From the NCBI RefSeq assembly GCF_947507565.1, contig NC_089176.1:372001-436000 (forward strand): a stretch of DNA of 64,000 nucleotides, in the 5' to 3' direction. The notes under the pieces were generated by a model, which was given only the letters and a program-made list of their open reading frames with translations, was not told the origin of the DNA and made no database searches. Below, one piece after another: positions 44,878 to 54,446 of the stretch; position 1 is the stretch's first letter; each line of letters starts with the position of its first letter. The translations under genes and the position numbers were made by a program. This stretch comes from Oscarella lobularis (Eukaryota > Porifera > Homoscleromorpha > Homosclerophorida > Oscarellidae).

Positions 44878-46780
44878 ATGTCTAGACCAGGTAAAGAAAT
44901 CCAGTGCGTCGAAATCGACTTCCCACCGCAATCGAGCCCCCGTTCGCACGATTCGATATTTCCCCCGACTGTCGTTCGCCTTTCAGCGACTCTTCTCGAC
45001 GTCTCGCTGCGCCAATCGTACCCGCAATCCTCTAGAATTCGAATCGCGATCGCTTTCGCTTCGCAGGAGAAGAATAGTCGCGTCTCTCCCCATTTTTGAC
45101 ATCGCGTCATCGCGATCGCATCCTCGATCGTTTCTCAGGTCCTCGCGGGCTCGAGCTCGGCCTGAACTCGACGAAGGCGAGCCCGAGAAGGCGACTAATG
45201 CCTCTACCGAATCTCAGTCCACTTCCACAAACGCCTCCACATCAGCAAACGCCTCCACAACCCCAGCCAGCACGACCGTAAGGAAAAAAGGAAAAATACA
45301 TCAATTAATTAATTAATTAATTTTTTTGATTTTAATTAAATTAGACGACGACCTACTCCTGCGTCGAGAGAGAGCGTCACTTTTGGAGTGCTGACTTTTA
45401 AAGATAAAGTATTTATAAAAATATTGATTTGTTTGAAATCGTAGTTATTTATTCTTTTAGAGTTATAATTGCATTCCAACGGAATTGCTCGACGTTGGAG
45501 TCGTCGGCGAAGGCGCTTTTGGAACGGTTAATAAAATGGTGCACAAGGAATCGAACACTCACATGGCAGTCAAGGTTCGTTTTTTCTCTTCGAAATTCCC
45601 ACGTCTATTTTCATTTGAAATTTTTCAGCGTGTTCACGTGACCGTCGACGAAAGCGAAATGAAACGTCTCAACATGGATTTGGATGTGATTCGAAAGAGC
45701 AATTGCGCCTACATTGTCAAATTTTACGGCGTTCTTTTCGGCGAGGCGCGAGAACACATGACGTCATGAACAATGAGTCTAAATGACTCTCTCTCATTAG
45801 GGCTACGTTTGGATATGCATGGAAATGATGGACACGTCGATGGACAAACTCTATCAGCTCGTATACAAGACGTTGGGCCAGCAAATTCCTGAACGAATAA
45901 TTGGAAAAATTAACGCCTCTGTAAGTCTAGTAGTCACTTCTTCAGAAAAAAATCCGATTTCAACGTTCTCACATTAGGTTGTCAATGCGCTTCAGTATCT
46001 CAAAGATACATTGAAGATTATTCACAGAGGTGCGGAGAAACGCGACGCGAATTTGTCTCGTTTCTTGACTCCTTTTTTCAGACGTCAAACCGTCGAATAT
46101 TCTCCTGGATTTGCAGGGAAATGTGAAGCTGTGCGACTTCGGCATAAGCGGTCATCTTCGCGATTCCATTGCTCGCACGAAAGACGAAGGATGTCGTCCG
46201 TACATGTCGGTGAGAGAGAGAAAAATGAATTTTTACAAATATTATGACGTCATACGTATTTCTTATAGCCTGAACGAATACAAGGAGTACAAACGTATGA
46301 CGTCCGATCCGACGTCTGGAGCTTGGGTCTTAGTTTGGTAAGAATAAAAATTCGAATTTTGGAGATGTCGTGAGACTCTTTTACAGATTGAATTAGCGAC
46401 GGGGCAATTTCCTTATCGCGAATGGAAGACGGTATTCGATCAGCTTAGCCAAGTAGTCCACGGCGATCCGCCCCAATTGCCAACCGAAGACGGCCGCTTT
46501 TCGCCCTTTTTTGAAGACTTTGTAGCGTCTTGGTAAGACTAAACACAACAGGGAGGGAAAAACCACTCGTACGTTTGCCCTTCAGCTTAGTAAAAGATCC
46601 GGAAAAACGGCCAAAATACAAAGAGCTCATGGTAGTCAATAAAAAAAGCTTTAGTTATCTCCCCTAGCGCTATATCCTTTATAGATGCATCCTTTTTACC
46701 AGAAACACGCCAACAGTGACATCGACATTGGGGGATGGTACCAGGCAATTTTAGCGCAGGCAAGATCATCCAAAGCCTAA
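44878..46780 (+). CDS. MAP2K4: MAP2K4-like (MKK4) dual-specificity kinase
   Basis: Exon 1 is tiny (MSRP). Next come a Pro/Gln-rich N-terminus with [14 protein letters not shown], which fits a MAPK docking site, and then the kinase domain: [56 protein letters not shown] and activation loop [20 protein letters not shown]. It continues with [20 protein letters not shown] and [23 protein letters not shown] with the NKMVHK and EKRPKYKEL blocks resembles MKK4 more than MKK3/6 or MKK7. It should phosphorylate JNK and perhaps p38. About nine exons; stop 46778-46780. The normally invariant APE reads SPE here. Confidence 0.9.
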
Positions 46781-47105
46781 AAGGAGCCTTACACTTCTTT
46801 TCGTTGTATCTATCTTTTGATGATGAGCCCCCTGGGGGGTCTCATTATTGGGACCCTCGCGCCTAACTCATTCTAGTCGAGACTTGTTTTGATTCATTGA
46901 TTCCCTTTGATATGAGAAATGTAGTCATTCCATGACGTCATCGTCGACACCGCGCGCGTAATTAATACTTTCCGAAACGATTTATCCTGGATTTTACATA
47001 CACCCTAAAATAATTGCAAAAAAAGTCCCCGATTCTTGCCCCGCCCCCTCTAAAACCTAGGCTGTAGTTTTGCATGCAAATTCGGCATCGACTGTGCCAA
47101 AAGCG
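46781..47105. other. Convergent intergenic stretch between the two MAP2K genes
   Basis: 325 bp with no gene seen. It contains CCCCCTGGGGGG near 46829, a perfect GC palindrome, and otherwise probably both 3' untranslated regions. Confidence 0.4.
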
Positions 47106-48820
47106 CTATGAACTATTTTTCTCGTGCTTGTCTATGATGTTCCGGTACCAACCGGAAACGTCGACAGCAATCTCTTCACGCGATTTGATGAACGGGTGTT
47201 CCTGCAGGCAAAAAATAGAAGTAAAGAAGAATGAATTATTATTAGTGTTTGAATCTCACCAGAAGGTCGGTATATTTCGGCCTCGCTTTGTGGTCTTTTA
47301 TTAGACTAAAGAAAGAGATGATGTTTTAGAGCACTTGGCTCTTAGATAGAGAGGGAGCTACCAACCAAATCTTGGTAAAATTGCAAAAATCGTCTGAAAA
47401 GCGATCGTTTTTCGGAAGAGAGGGCGGATCGCCTTGAACGATGAGCGTCAGCTGTTCAAAGACAGACTTCCACGCCGGATACGGAAATTTGCCCAAGGCC
47501 AGTTCCACCTAAAAGCCAAAACTCAAAAAAGGAGAGAAACACTTTGTCTAAAAGACGTGCCAAGGTAATGCCTAATGACCAGACATCTGATCGAATGTCG
47601 TAGCCCTCTCCTTTGTCTTGCGACGGATTGATTCGCTCAGGCTTAGGAGAGAAGAGAGTCGGAAATGACTCTAAGCCTCAGACGTTCTTACTGCCATATA
47701 GGGTTTGCATCCGGCGTCGACCGTCTTAGCAACGGAGTCCACCAGTTCGGCACTGATGCCAAAATCGCATAATTTTATATTGCCCTTTTCGTCGATTAGA
47801 ATATTCGAAGGCTTGACGTCTAAGCGGAGAGAGAGAGAGAGAGAGAAACTTCGCCCTTCTATTCACAAGAAAAAAATCGGAAGGATACCTCGATGCATAA
47901 CGCTCAATCCCGAATGCAAATAGTGAAGCGCATTCACTACCTAGAGGCGAGTAAACGAACCCCCGCGTTTTTCCCTCCCTTCTTTCCCTGGCCCCCTTAC
48001 AGCGATCGTCGTTTTGCCCAGTATCTCCTCCGGAATAACCTCCTTCATGTCAGTATACACCCACTTGTACAACTTATCCAACGACGTTCCCATCAATTCC
48101 ATACATATCCAAATATCTCCCTACAGGAGGGAAACCCCCATATCTCCATGATCCCCTCTCTCTCCCCCGGCTAAATCACTACCTCACGAAACAGGGCCCC
48201 GTAGAACTGAACAGTATAAAGACAATCGGAACTGCGCATCGACACGTCGAGATCCATGAGCGCTCGCTTTCGTTCCTTGCTGTCGAGCGATATGCGAATG
48301 CGTTTGACTGCCATCGTCGTTCCGCTCTCCGCGTGATGCATCTTATAGACCGACCCGTAGGCGCCGTGTCCCAACTCGCCCTGGTCCTCCAAATTTTCCG
48401 CGTGGACTTCGAATGTCTAAGTGGGCGTGGTCGTTTAGTAAATGACGCTCATTGTGAAAAGCGTCACAATTTCGTGCGATTCTTTTTTTTTTTTTGTTCG
48501 TACCTCTCCGTTGACGCTCAGCGATCCTTTCGAGTCCAAACCTCGCGGTTTGAACGTCCTGAACGTGCACGCGTCGCGTGAGAAGCGAATCGTCGCGGAA
48601 CGAGGGCGAGATCTTACTCTTTGGGCGGTTGCGCCACGGCGGGACCACCTACTTTGACCTTTAGACCGGCGCCCGGTTTCTTGCGACCACCTTTTGCCGC
48701 GGGAAACGAACGATCGCGACTTTTAGATAGTATTCGAATGCCCGTTTACCGTTCGGCATCTCGTGCTAAGAAAGGAAGACGACTCAAGACGGGAAGGGTC
48801 GCCCTCTTCCGATCGAACAT
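47106..48820 (-). CDS. MAP2K6: MAP2K3/6-like p38 kinase kinase
   Basis: N-terminal GGRKKPGAGLKVK matches the MKK6 docking segment, followed by FKPRGLDSKGSLSVNGE and TFEVHAENLEDQGELGHGAY. The kinase domain has [62 protein letters not shown] with CKPYMAPERIN, SDVWSLGIT, LALGKFPYPAWKSV and ARPKYTDLLEHPF, ending HEKNSS. SVAKT is the MKK3/6 activation loop, so it should phosphorylate p38. The 5' end is less sure: ATG 48820 works only with a 30 bp intron at 48720-48749, unusually short; another start exon upstream is possible. Stop 47106-47108. Confidence 0.9.
47827..47848. repeat. (GA)n microsatellite in a MAP2K3/6-like intron
   Basis: A pure GA dinucleotide run next to a splice acceptor on the minus strand (CT-rich in the sense direction), so it may double as the polypyrimidine tract region. 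Confidence 0.7.
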
Positions 48821-48908
48821 GCGCACTACGGCCGAATTCCTTGTGTACATCGCGAGCACGCTACACGCTTTACGAGCTGAGTATAGTTAGTTCGATTTCG
48901 ACGACGCA
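48821..48908. promoter_or_regulatory. Short bidirectional promoter MAP2K3/6-like and MFSD11
   Basis: 88 bp between divergent start codons. No TATA box on either strand. Shared promoter by position only. Confidence 0.4.
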
Positions 48909-50803
48909 ATGGCCAACGACATCGCCGGCGTTCTCCTGCACGGCTTCGGCTTTATGTTTCTCTTTACCGCCTTCCAGACGAGCACAGTGATCGAGGTGCG
49001 CACACCCCCCTCCCCCCTACTCTACGCGCAACGTTGCGTTCTCTCTTTCGCGCAGCCTTCTGTCCTCCAGAGCAACGAAACCGAAGGAGGCCTTGGCGAT
49101 AGAGGAGGTGCAGTCAGAGACGAACCCTTTTTTCTACAGGAATAATCTCTTGTCGCCGTAAATTAGATGAAGTGGGTTTCAACAGCGTCGCAATCATATA
49201 CTCGATTTTTACGGCGGCCAATTGGGTGGCACCGTCGATCGTTGCGCTGTTGGGAGCCAAATGGACGATGGCATTGAGTGGACTTTCATACGTGTAAGGG
49301 AAAGAGAAAGAGAAAGCGAAATTAGCCGTTCAGCTCGATTTTCTTTCTTATTTCTTTTAGCGGTTTCATTGCAGCTATCATACATCCCATTGAGGGTGTA
49401 ATCTACGCTTTGGCCGCTCTGCTCGGCTTCTGTGCAGGATGTGAGTATCGCAAAAAATATTCGAAAAAAAATTTCAAATTTTCTTTTTAGCTTTGTGGAC
49501 GGCCCAGGGAAAATATTTGACGATGTGCTCGGATAAGAGCACGATGGGTCGCAACGCGGGAATTTTCTGGGCAATGATGGAGACGAGGTGAGAAAAAATT
49601 TCGTCTGTAATTGAATCTCCAAATGACGTGTACGAACTTCAAGTTTGGTGCTCGGCAACGCTTTCGTCTTTTTCTACCTGAAAGGAGACACGACGAATAT
49701 ATGTGAGGAACTACAGCCAATTGTTTTCTCTTTTTTTGCTACGTTTTTATTTTTTGTGTAGCGATGACGGAGCGATACATCATTTACGGAGTTCTGACCG
49801 GTTGCGGCGTTTTCGGCGTCAGCCTGTTTCTGTGTTTGCGTAGGAAAACGGAAACTGTAGGGAACGTTTGCTTGTCAAAAAAAACTCAATGTCACGCAAC
49901 TTTTTTTTCAGACTGATAGCAACGTTCAATTTAGTCTCAGCGGAGGAAAGGAGAAATCAGAACCGTCGCCCGTTCTTGCAGCATTTTGTAGGTTCATAAG
50001 TCAAGTGGCGCATCTATTGTTCGATTTTCTTCTGCGTAGATAAAGCTGGAAACTTGCTGAAAACGAAGGAAATGCTTTGCATATCATTGTTCTGTTTTTA
50101 CACGGGTCAGTTCATCTCCCCCAACGCGTGTGAATTTTTAAAGGACTGCGTTCTATTAGGGTTAGATTTGACGTTCTTTAGCTCTGTCTACGACACGGCA
50201 GTCGGTAAGAGCACTTGTCCACGGTCTCGCCTGTTTTCCTCATAATGACGTCGTGTAGGAAATAGTGTACTCCCGCCGAAATTTGGACCGACACTGGGCA
50301 AGAAGTACGTTCCCCTCACCGGCCTATTCATCGGTGTAGGTGAAATAGTAGGTAAGAAGCGAGTCATCGTCACTCTTCTATGTCATTGTATCGTTTTCTC
50401 AGCTGGTCTACTCTTTGGCCTGCTTGGCAAGAAGTTTGTGCGTCACGGACGCGATCCCATCGTCGTTATTGGCCTCATTTCGCACATTGTCTGCTATTTT
50501 CTCGTCTTTACGAGCATACCGTCGAATGCACCTTTTGAGGAAGCGCACGATCTGTCGAAGACTCCATACCCACTTCTACTTGGCCCAAAGTAAGTGAACC
50601 GGATGAAGCCTTTGTCTCTTATGAGAATCTTCTGTTTAGTCTTTATCTTGCTCAATGTGCTGCGTTTCTTCTTGGCTTCGGCGACGCCTGCTTCAACACG
50701 CAGATCTATTCCATCATCATGGCTCTATATCAGGAGGATAGTGCGCCTCCTTTCGCGCTCTATAAATTCTTTCAGGTACATTATGCCTGTAACCGTGTAC
50801 TAT

Positions 50804-50850
<47 letters not shown>

Positions 50851-51065
50851 TTTGTTTTAGTCTCTTGCTGCTGCCGCGGGATTTTTCTACAGTTCGCATC
50901 TCCTTCTTCATTATCAGCTAATCATTTTGGTACAGGAGAGTGTTCGCTGTTGTGACGACTTCATTTTCTTTTTCTTAGGTGTTTTTTGCCGTAATCGGTG
51001 CAAGTGCTTTTATTCACGTGGAGTGGAATTCCAAGCGCTACTCCGGCTATACGCCCATACAGTAG
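48909..51065 (+). CDS. MFSD11: MFSD11 (UNC93-like) major facilitator superfamily protein
   Basis: About twelve membrane segments. Conserved UNC93-like blocks: FGFMFLFTAFQTSTV, NSVAIIYSIFTAANW, LWTAQGKYLTMCSD, GRNAGIFWAMMETSLVLGN, KTKEMLCISLFCFYTGLDLT, FFSSVYDTAVG, LTGLFIGVGEIVAGLLFGLL, FLLGFGDACFNTQIYSII and DSAPPFALYKFFQS, ending YSGYTPIQ. These match MFSD11 well. Family members are multi-pass membrane proteins with no certain transport substrate. About eleven exons with introns of 60-100 bp. The last intron but one holds a long TTTA repeat (50803-50855). The stop is TAG 51063-51065. Confidence 0.93.
50803..50855. repeat. (TTTA)n microsatellite in an MFSD11 intron
   Basis: About 13 units of TTTA directly before the splice acceptor TTGTTTTAG; it forms the polypyrimidine side of the intron. 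Confidence 0.9.
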
Positions 51066-52108
51066 AATTGGGAGACAAAGGTGCATGTCGAAGCTGTTTT
51101 GTCGTGTACTGCTCGCTGCTTTATAAATACGGGGGTGGTAATTGTGGGAAGAAGTTGAGCTGGGAGATGAGCGTCGAAAATAAACAGTCAAACGAAATCA
51201 ACTGTAAGTTTTAGCATTAGAAATGTAATAGAGATGTCAATCAATACGTTTAGGTACTGCGCATGCACTGATTGCACTCGCATCTCTCGCTCTCAGGCTC
51301 TCAGTTTCGCGTCTGCTCGTTTTTGACATCGGAAGAATAGAGGTGAGCAATCAGCGAGGTTCTTATGGTCTTTTTAGACCATCATTTGTGTGGGAAGACC
51401 CCCTTTCCAGTTTTTGTTCGTGTTCGCACCGATTTGGGCTCCGAAACGTTTACGTTAACGCAGAGTGATCGTTTAAATTCAAAATCGGTGACTGAGCCAC
51501 TAAACCTTGAGCTACACTGTACTGTATAGTTCTTTGTTTCATCTCCCCGATTTCTAATTTCTCTTTATAAAACAGTGGGGATATACTATCTGTTTGACCT
51601 CGCGGTAAAAATGGACCCATATGACTCTAATATTTGGAATTTTCTGCTGTAGTTAATTTATATCGAAACGTGACCGGAAAAAATGAAGGGACTCAATGGT
51701 GTTTTTCGTTATGAAGAAGAAGGAGACGAAGAGGTTGACTGCGGTCCCAACGTCCTCGGCAAGGACGGGTTGGTCCAAGCGACCACGGGGTTCACAACTT
51801 AATTATAAGTTGCAAACCCCTAAAAGGCCATTGTACGCCTCCTGTGGTATGAGGCAATATCGTCTAAACGGCCACCTCTCCTGGGTACGAGCAGAAAAAC
51901 TGCCCACCCTATGGCGTGTATTTCCAAACAGAGGCTACTGTCCTTTATTGGTAGTCTCTGCCGGAGAATGGCGCCTACATCAAAAACGTGCCTGCATGCG
52001 TCTACAGAGGACGGTAGCAGGCACACATTAGCTGCGAGGACTGCAGCTCTCTGTGGATTTATCCGGTAAGCAGATTCATTGCCTCGTATTTAGCTAAGCG
52101 TCTGTTTA
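51066..52108. other. Gene-poor stretch after MFSD11
   Basis: About 1 kb in which I see no supported gene. A perfect hairpin ATGGTC-TTTTT(A)-GACCAT lies at 51365-51382. A 39-codon frame at 51683-51802 (MKGLNGVFRYEEEGDEEVDC and onward) has plausible acidic composition but no recognised family, splice context or start signal, so it is not called. Base composition is close to the surrounding non-coding DNA. Confidence 0.4.
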
Positions 52109-52110
52109 GG

Positions 52111-52385
52111 ACTGGGGTCCTGAACATGACTCCGTCATTAAAAACTGCTCTCAGCCGGGGTCCCAGGCATGACCCCGTTATCAAAAACTGCCTCGCAGGG
52201 GTCCTGGGCATGACCCCGTCAAAACTGCCTTTGCATGAAACGCGAGGGTACACTCTGTGCATTTTTTCAAATTTATTAAATAAAATAACCGTCCCTCCCC
52301 TTGTCTAAAAAGTGAGCAGTTTTTGATGGATGGGTCATGTTCAGGACCCCGGCTGAGAGCAGTTTTAGGTCATGCTCAGGACACC
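52111..52385. mobile_element. Short inverted-repeat element (MITE-like)
   Basis: The left arm from about 52114 contains GGGGTCCTGAACATGAC, a spacer, then AAACTGCTCTCAGCCGGGGT. The right arm, read in reverse complement from about 52385, repeats GTCCTGAGCATGAC and AAACTGCTCTCAGCCGGGGT, then GTCCTGAACATGAC again. A further direct copy of GGGGTCCTGGGCATGACCCC sits at about 52197-52217. Thus at least five related units occur in both orientations within 275 bp. No coding capacity. Probably a foldback or MITE remnant. Confidence 0.65.
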
Positions 52386-52769
52386 GTCACCTAAAAAAGG
52401 AACGTTAGAAACAACGAACACCGCTCTCTGGTGCAGTCACCTGTCTTTGTGGTGCCGCAGCACACGGCGCGAGATGAGACGGCGTGCGCTCTCGGCGGGA
52501 TGGCTCCGCCGCGGTGGTCGCGTGAGTGCGCTATACACCGGCACGTGATGCGAATGTGCGCTACCGTGCAAATTGCTAAAACGCTACAAAAAAACGACCG
52601 TATACATGCATAAAAGTCACTTCTTTCTTGGCTTTCCAATCAATACTCAACACTGCAGAAAAGACTTGTGTTATATCGTAACTCATATGCTTACCTTTGA
52701 CTTTCCCCGGCGCTGAGTCAGTTCCTGCAAAAGAAAGAAGAATCATCATAAAACTTATTGACAATTTAT
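52386..52769. other. Intergenic stretch, no supported gene
   Basis: Two open frames on the minus strand overlap here (a Cys-rich one near 52391-52639 and one with a hydrophobic start near 52576-52773). Neither starts with ATG in a good context nor joins to the other in frame, so neither is called. The right end passes into the satellite. Confidence 0.4.
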
Positions 52770-53345
52770 ACACCTACCCGTTCACCTAAATAACGGATTA
52801 GCTACGTGAGAAATGAGAGCACTAAATTACCTCAAAAACCTATGAATAAAATAAAAACCTACTAGACTACACCTGCAGAAAAAATACCTAGAAACAAATG
52901 GAACCTAGCTATTGACCTAGATTACCTCAAAATCCATTGATCTAAATAACAGGATTAGCTACGTGAAAAACAATGGCACCTACACTACCTCAAAAATCCA
53001 CTGACCTAAAACCTGTGAATAAAATAAAAACCTGTTCAAAAGAAAATAAAAACCTACTAGACTACACCTGCAGAAAAAATACCTAGAAACAAATGGAACC
53101 TAGCTATCGACCTAGATTACCTCAAAATCCATTGACCTAAATATCAGATTAGCTACGTGAGAAACAATGGCACCTAAATTACCTCAAAAATCACTGACCT
53201 AAAACCTGCAAAAAAATAAAAACCTATTCTACACCTAAAAGAAAATATAAAAATGAAGACAAATAGCACCTAGATTACCTCAAAATCCATTGACCTAAAA
53301 TATTCCTATATTCTAATCAACCTAGATTACCTCGAAATCCATTGA
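52770..53345. repeat. Tandem satellite, about 194 bp unit, roughly three copies
   Basis: ACTAGACTACACCTGCAGAA occurs at 52861 and again at 53055, giving a period of 194 bp; a partial unit precedes and a diverged one follows. Each unit includes the submotif ATTACCTCAAAATCCATTGA followed by CCTAAA, and GATTAGCTACGTGA. Strand-asymmetric, poor in G on the plus strand. No open frame of note. Confidence 0.85.
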
Positions 53346-54446
53346 AAATGGTCTAAAGCACGTGGCGGCTGCTAGCTAAGCACGAGGGGGAAAGGAGCTA
53401 CAAGCCTACTACAGAATCCGCCCTACCCTACTAGCAGCCGCCGACTAAACCCTAATGCAAGGGAGAGGACCCGTGCAAACTAACGTAGTGATGCAAACGA
53501 AGCACGTGAGGGATGGCCATTACATTATACCGATTTGTTGTCCCGCTACACTCTCTGCAACATACACATGTGGGCTTCATGCGCTGCCATGACACCCGCC
53601 CCCACTCGCGAACCCCAACCCGCCCTCGATTAGACGATCGGAAACCAGACCTAATGGTTAGACTGCCGGAAATTTTCTATGCCCGCGAGCGCGGGCAGTG
53701 GCACGCCAGGCAATCCGACCCGTGTACGTCGCAGAGAGCCCCGCCCCTTATGTGCACGCCTACACCACAGGGGGCCCAAAGGCTGCGGTGCGAACCTGAT
53801 GTCGCGCTGGACACGTGCTCTCTGATCTTTCGTCGTCTTCTTCGCCAAACTAGAAGAAAAGAAGAAAGGGGTGAAACGAATGGAAAAGCGGGTGCGCGCG
53901 GTGAGGGATCGCCTAGATGCGAGTGGATGCAGCATCGAGTAACGTGACGTTGCGCGCTTCGCGCATCGTCACGTCGCCTCGTCCTGTGCGAAAAACAGCG
54001 CCACGCAGCCTGCTTCGACGCTCTAACGCCGTTTTTCGCGCAGTCTAATGAAGCGGAAAAAACGCGAGGGAGAAAACGTGCCGACGGCTCGATCGAGAGC
54101 TATATAAGCTCAGTTCGTCTGCTTACCCTTATACGCGGAGAAATCCAAGCTACACGCAGCGATGATGAGGCGAACGAGGGAATCCCAAGTCGCACGCGGA
54201 CGATTCTTTTTCTAGTTGTTGAGCATGCGCGTTAAAGTCACAACCATATATGGTCAACCCAGTGGTACCGCGCCGAAATTATACCCGTGACACCAATGCA
54301 ACACCCTAAATGCAAAAAAACAAAATATACCGTACTGCATAGAAAACTTTATGGAACACACAAAGAAACGAATCGTCATCATTAGAAAAGAACACTGCGC
54401 AACACGCGTCAAAATTTTATTCTTATATCTTTTTAGAAATACTTTG
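53346..54446. other. Gene-poor GC-rich stretch, no supported gene
   Basis: About 1.1 kb before the BAIAP2 stop. It contains open frames on both strands near 53513-53947 that lack recognisable similarity. The GTGACGTTGCGCGC and reverse GCGCATCGTCACGTC near 53944-53974 form an inverted repeat. A TATA-type promoter candidate is listed separately. Confidence 0.4.
54101..54135 (+). promoter_or_regulatory. TATA-type core promoter candidate
   Basis: TATATAAG at 54101-54108 with a GC-rich upstream flank (ACGGCTCGATCGAGAGC, which contains the palindrome CTCGATCGAG) and a TCAGTTCG initiator-like sequence 12 bp after it. TATA boxes are not evident at the other genes here. Only a 17-codon frame (54162-54215, MMRRTRESQV...) follows, so the transcript, if real, may be non-coding or spliced. 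Confidence 0.35.

Noticed and set aside
51365-51382. Hairpin ATGGTC...GACCAT thought to be a histone-type 3' stem-loop
   Set aside because: The stem and loop do not fit the GGYYCUUUUCAGRRCC consensus and no histone gene is nearby.
52391-52639. Cys-rich 82-codon minus-strand frame that resembles a secreted Cys-rich peptide
   Set aside because: It begins at a TTG, not ATG, has a stop just upstream, and no signal-peptide exon joins in frame.
52576-52773. Minus-strand frame with a hydrophobic start like a signal peptide
   Set aside because: The nominal start is GTG, the internal ATG leaves too short a signal segment, and the protein matches nothing known.
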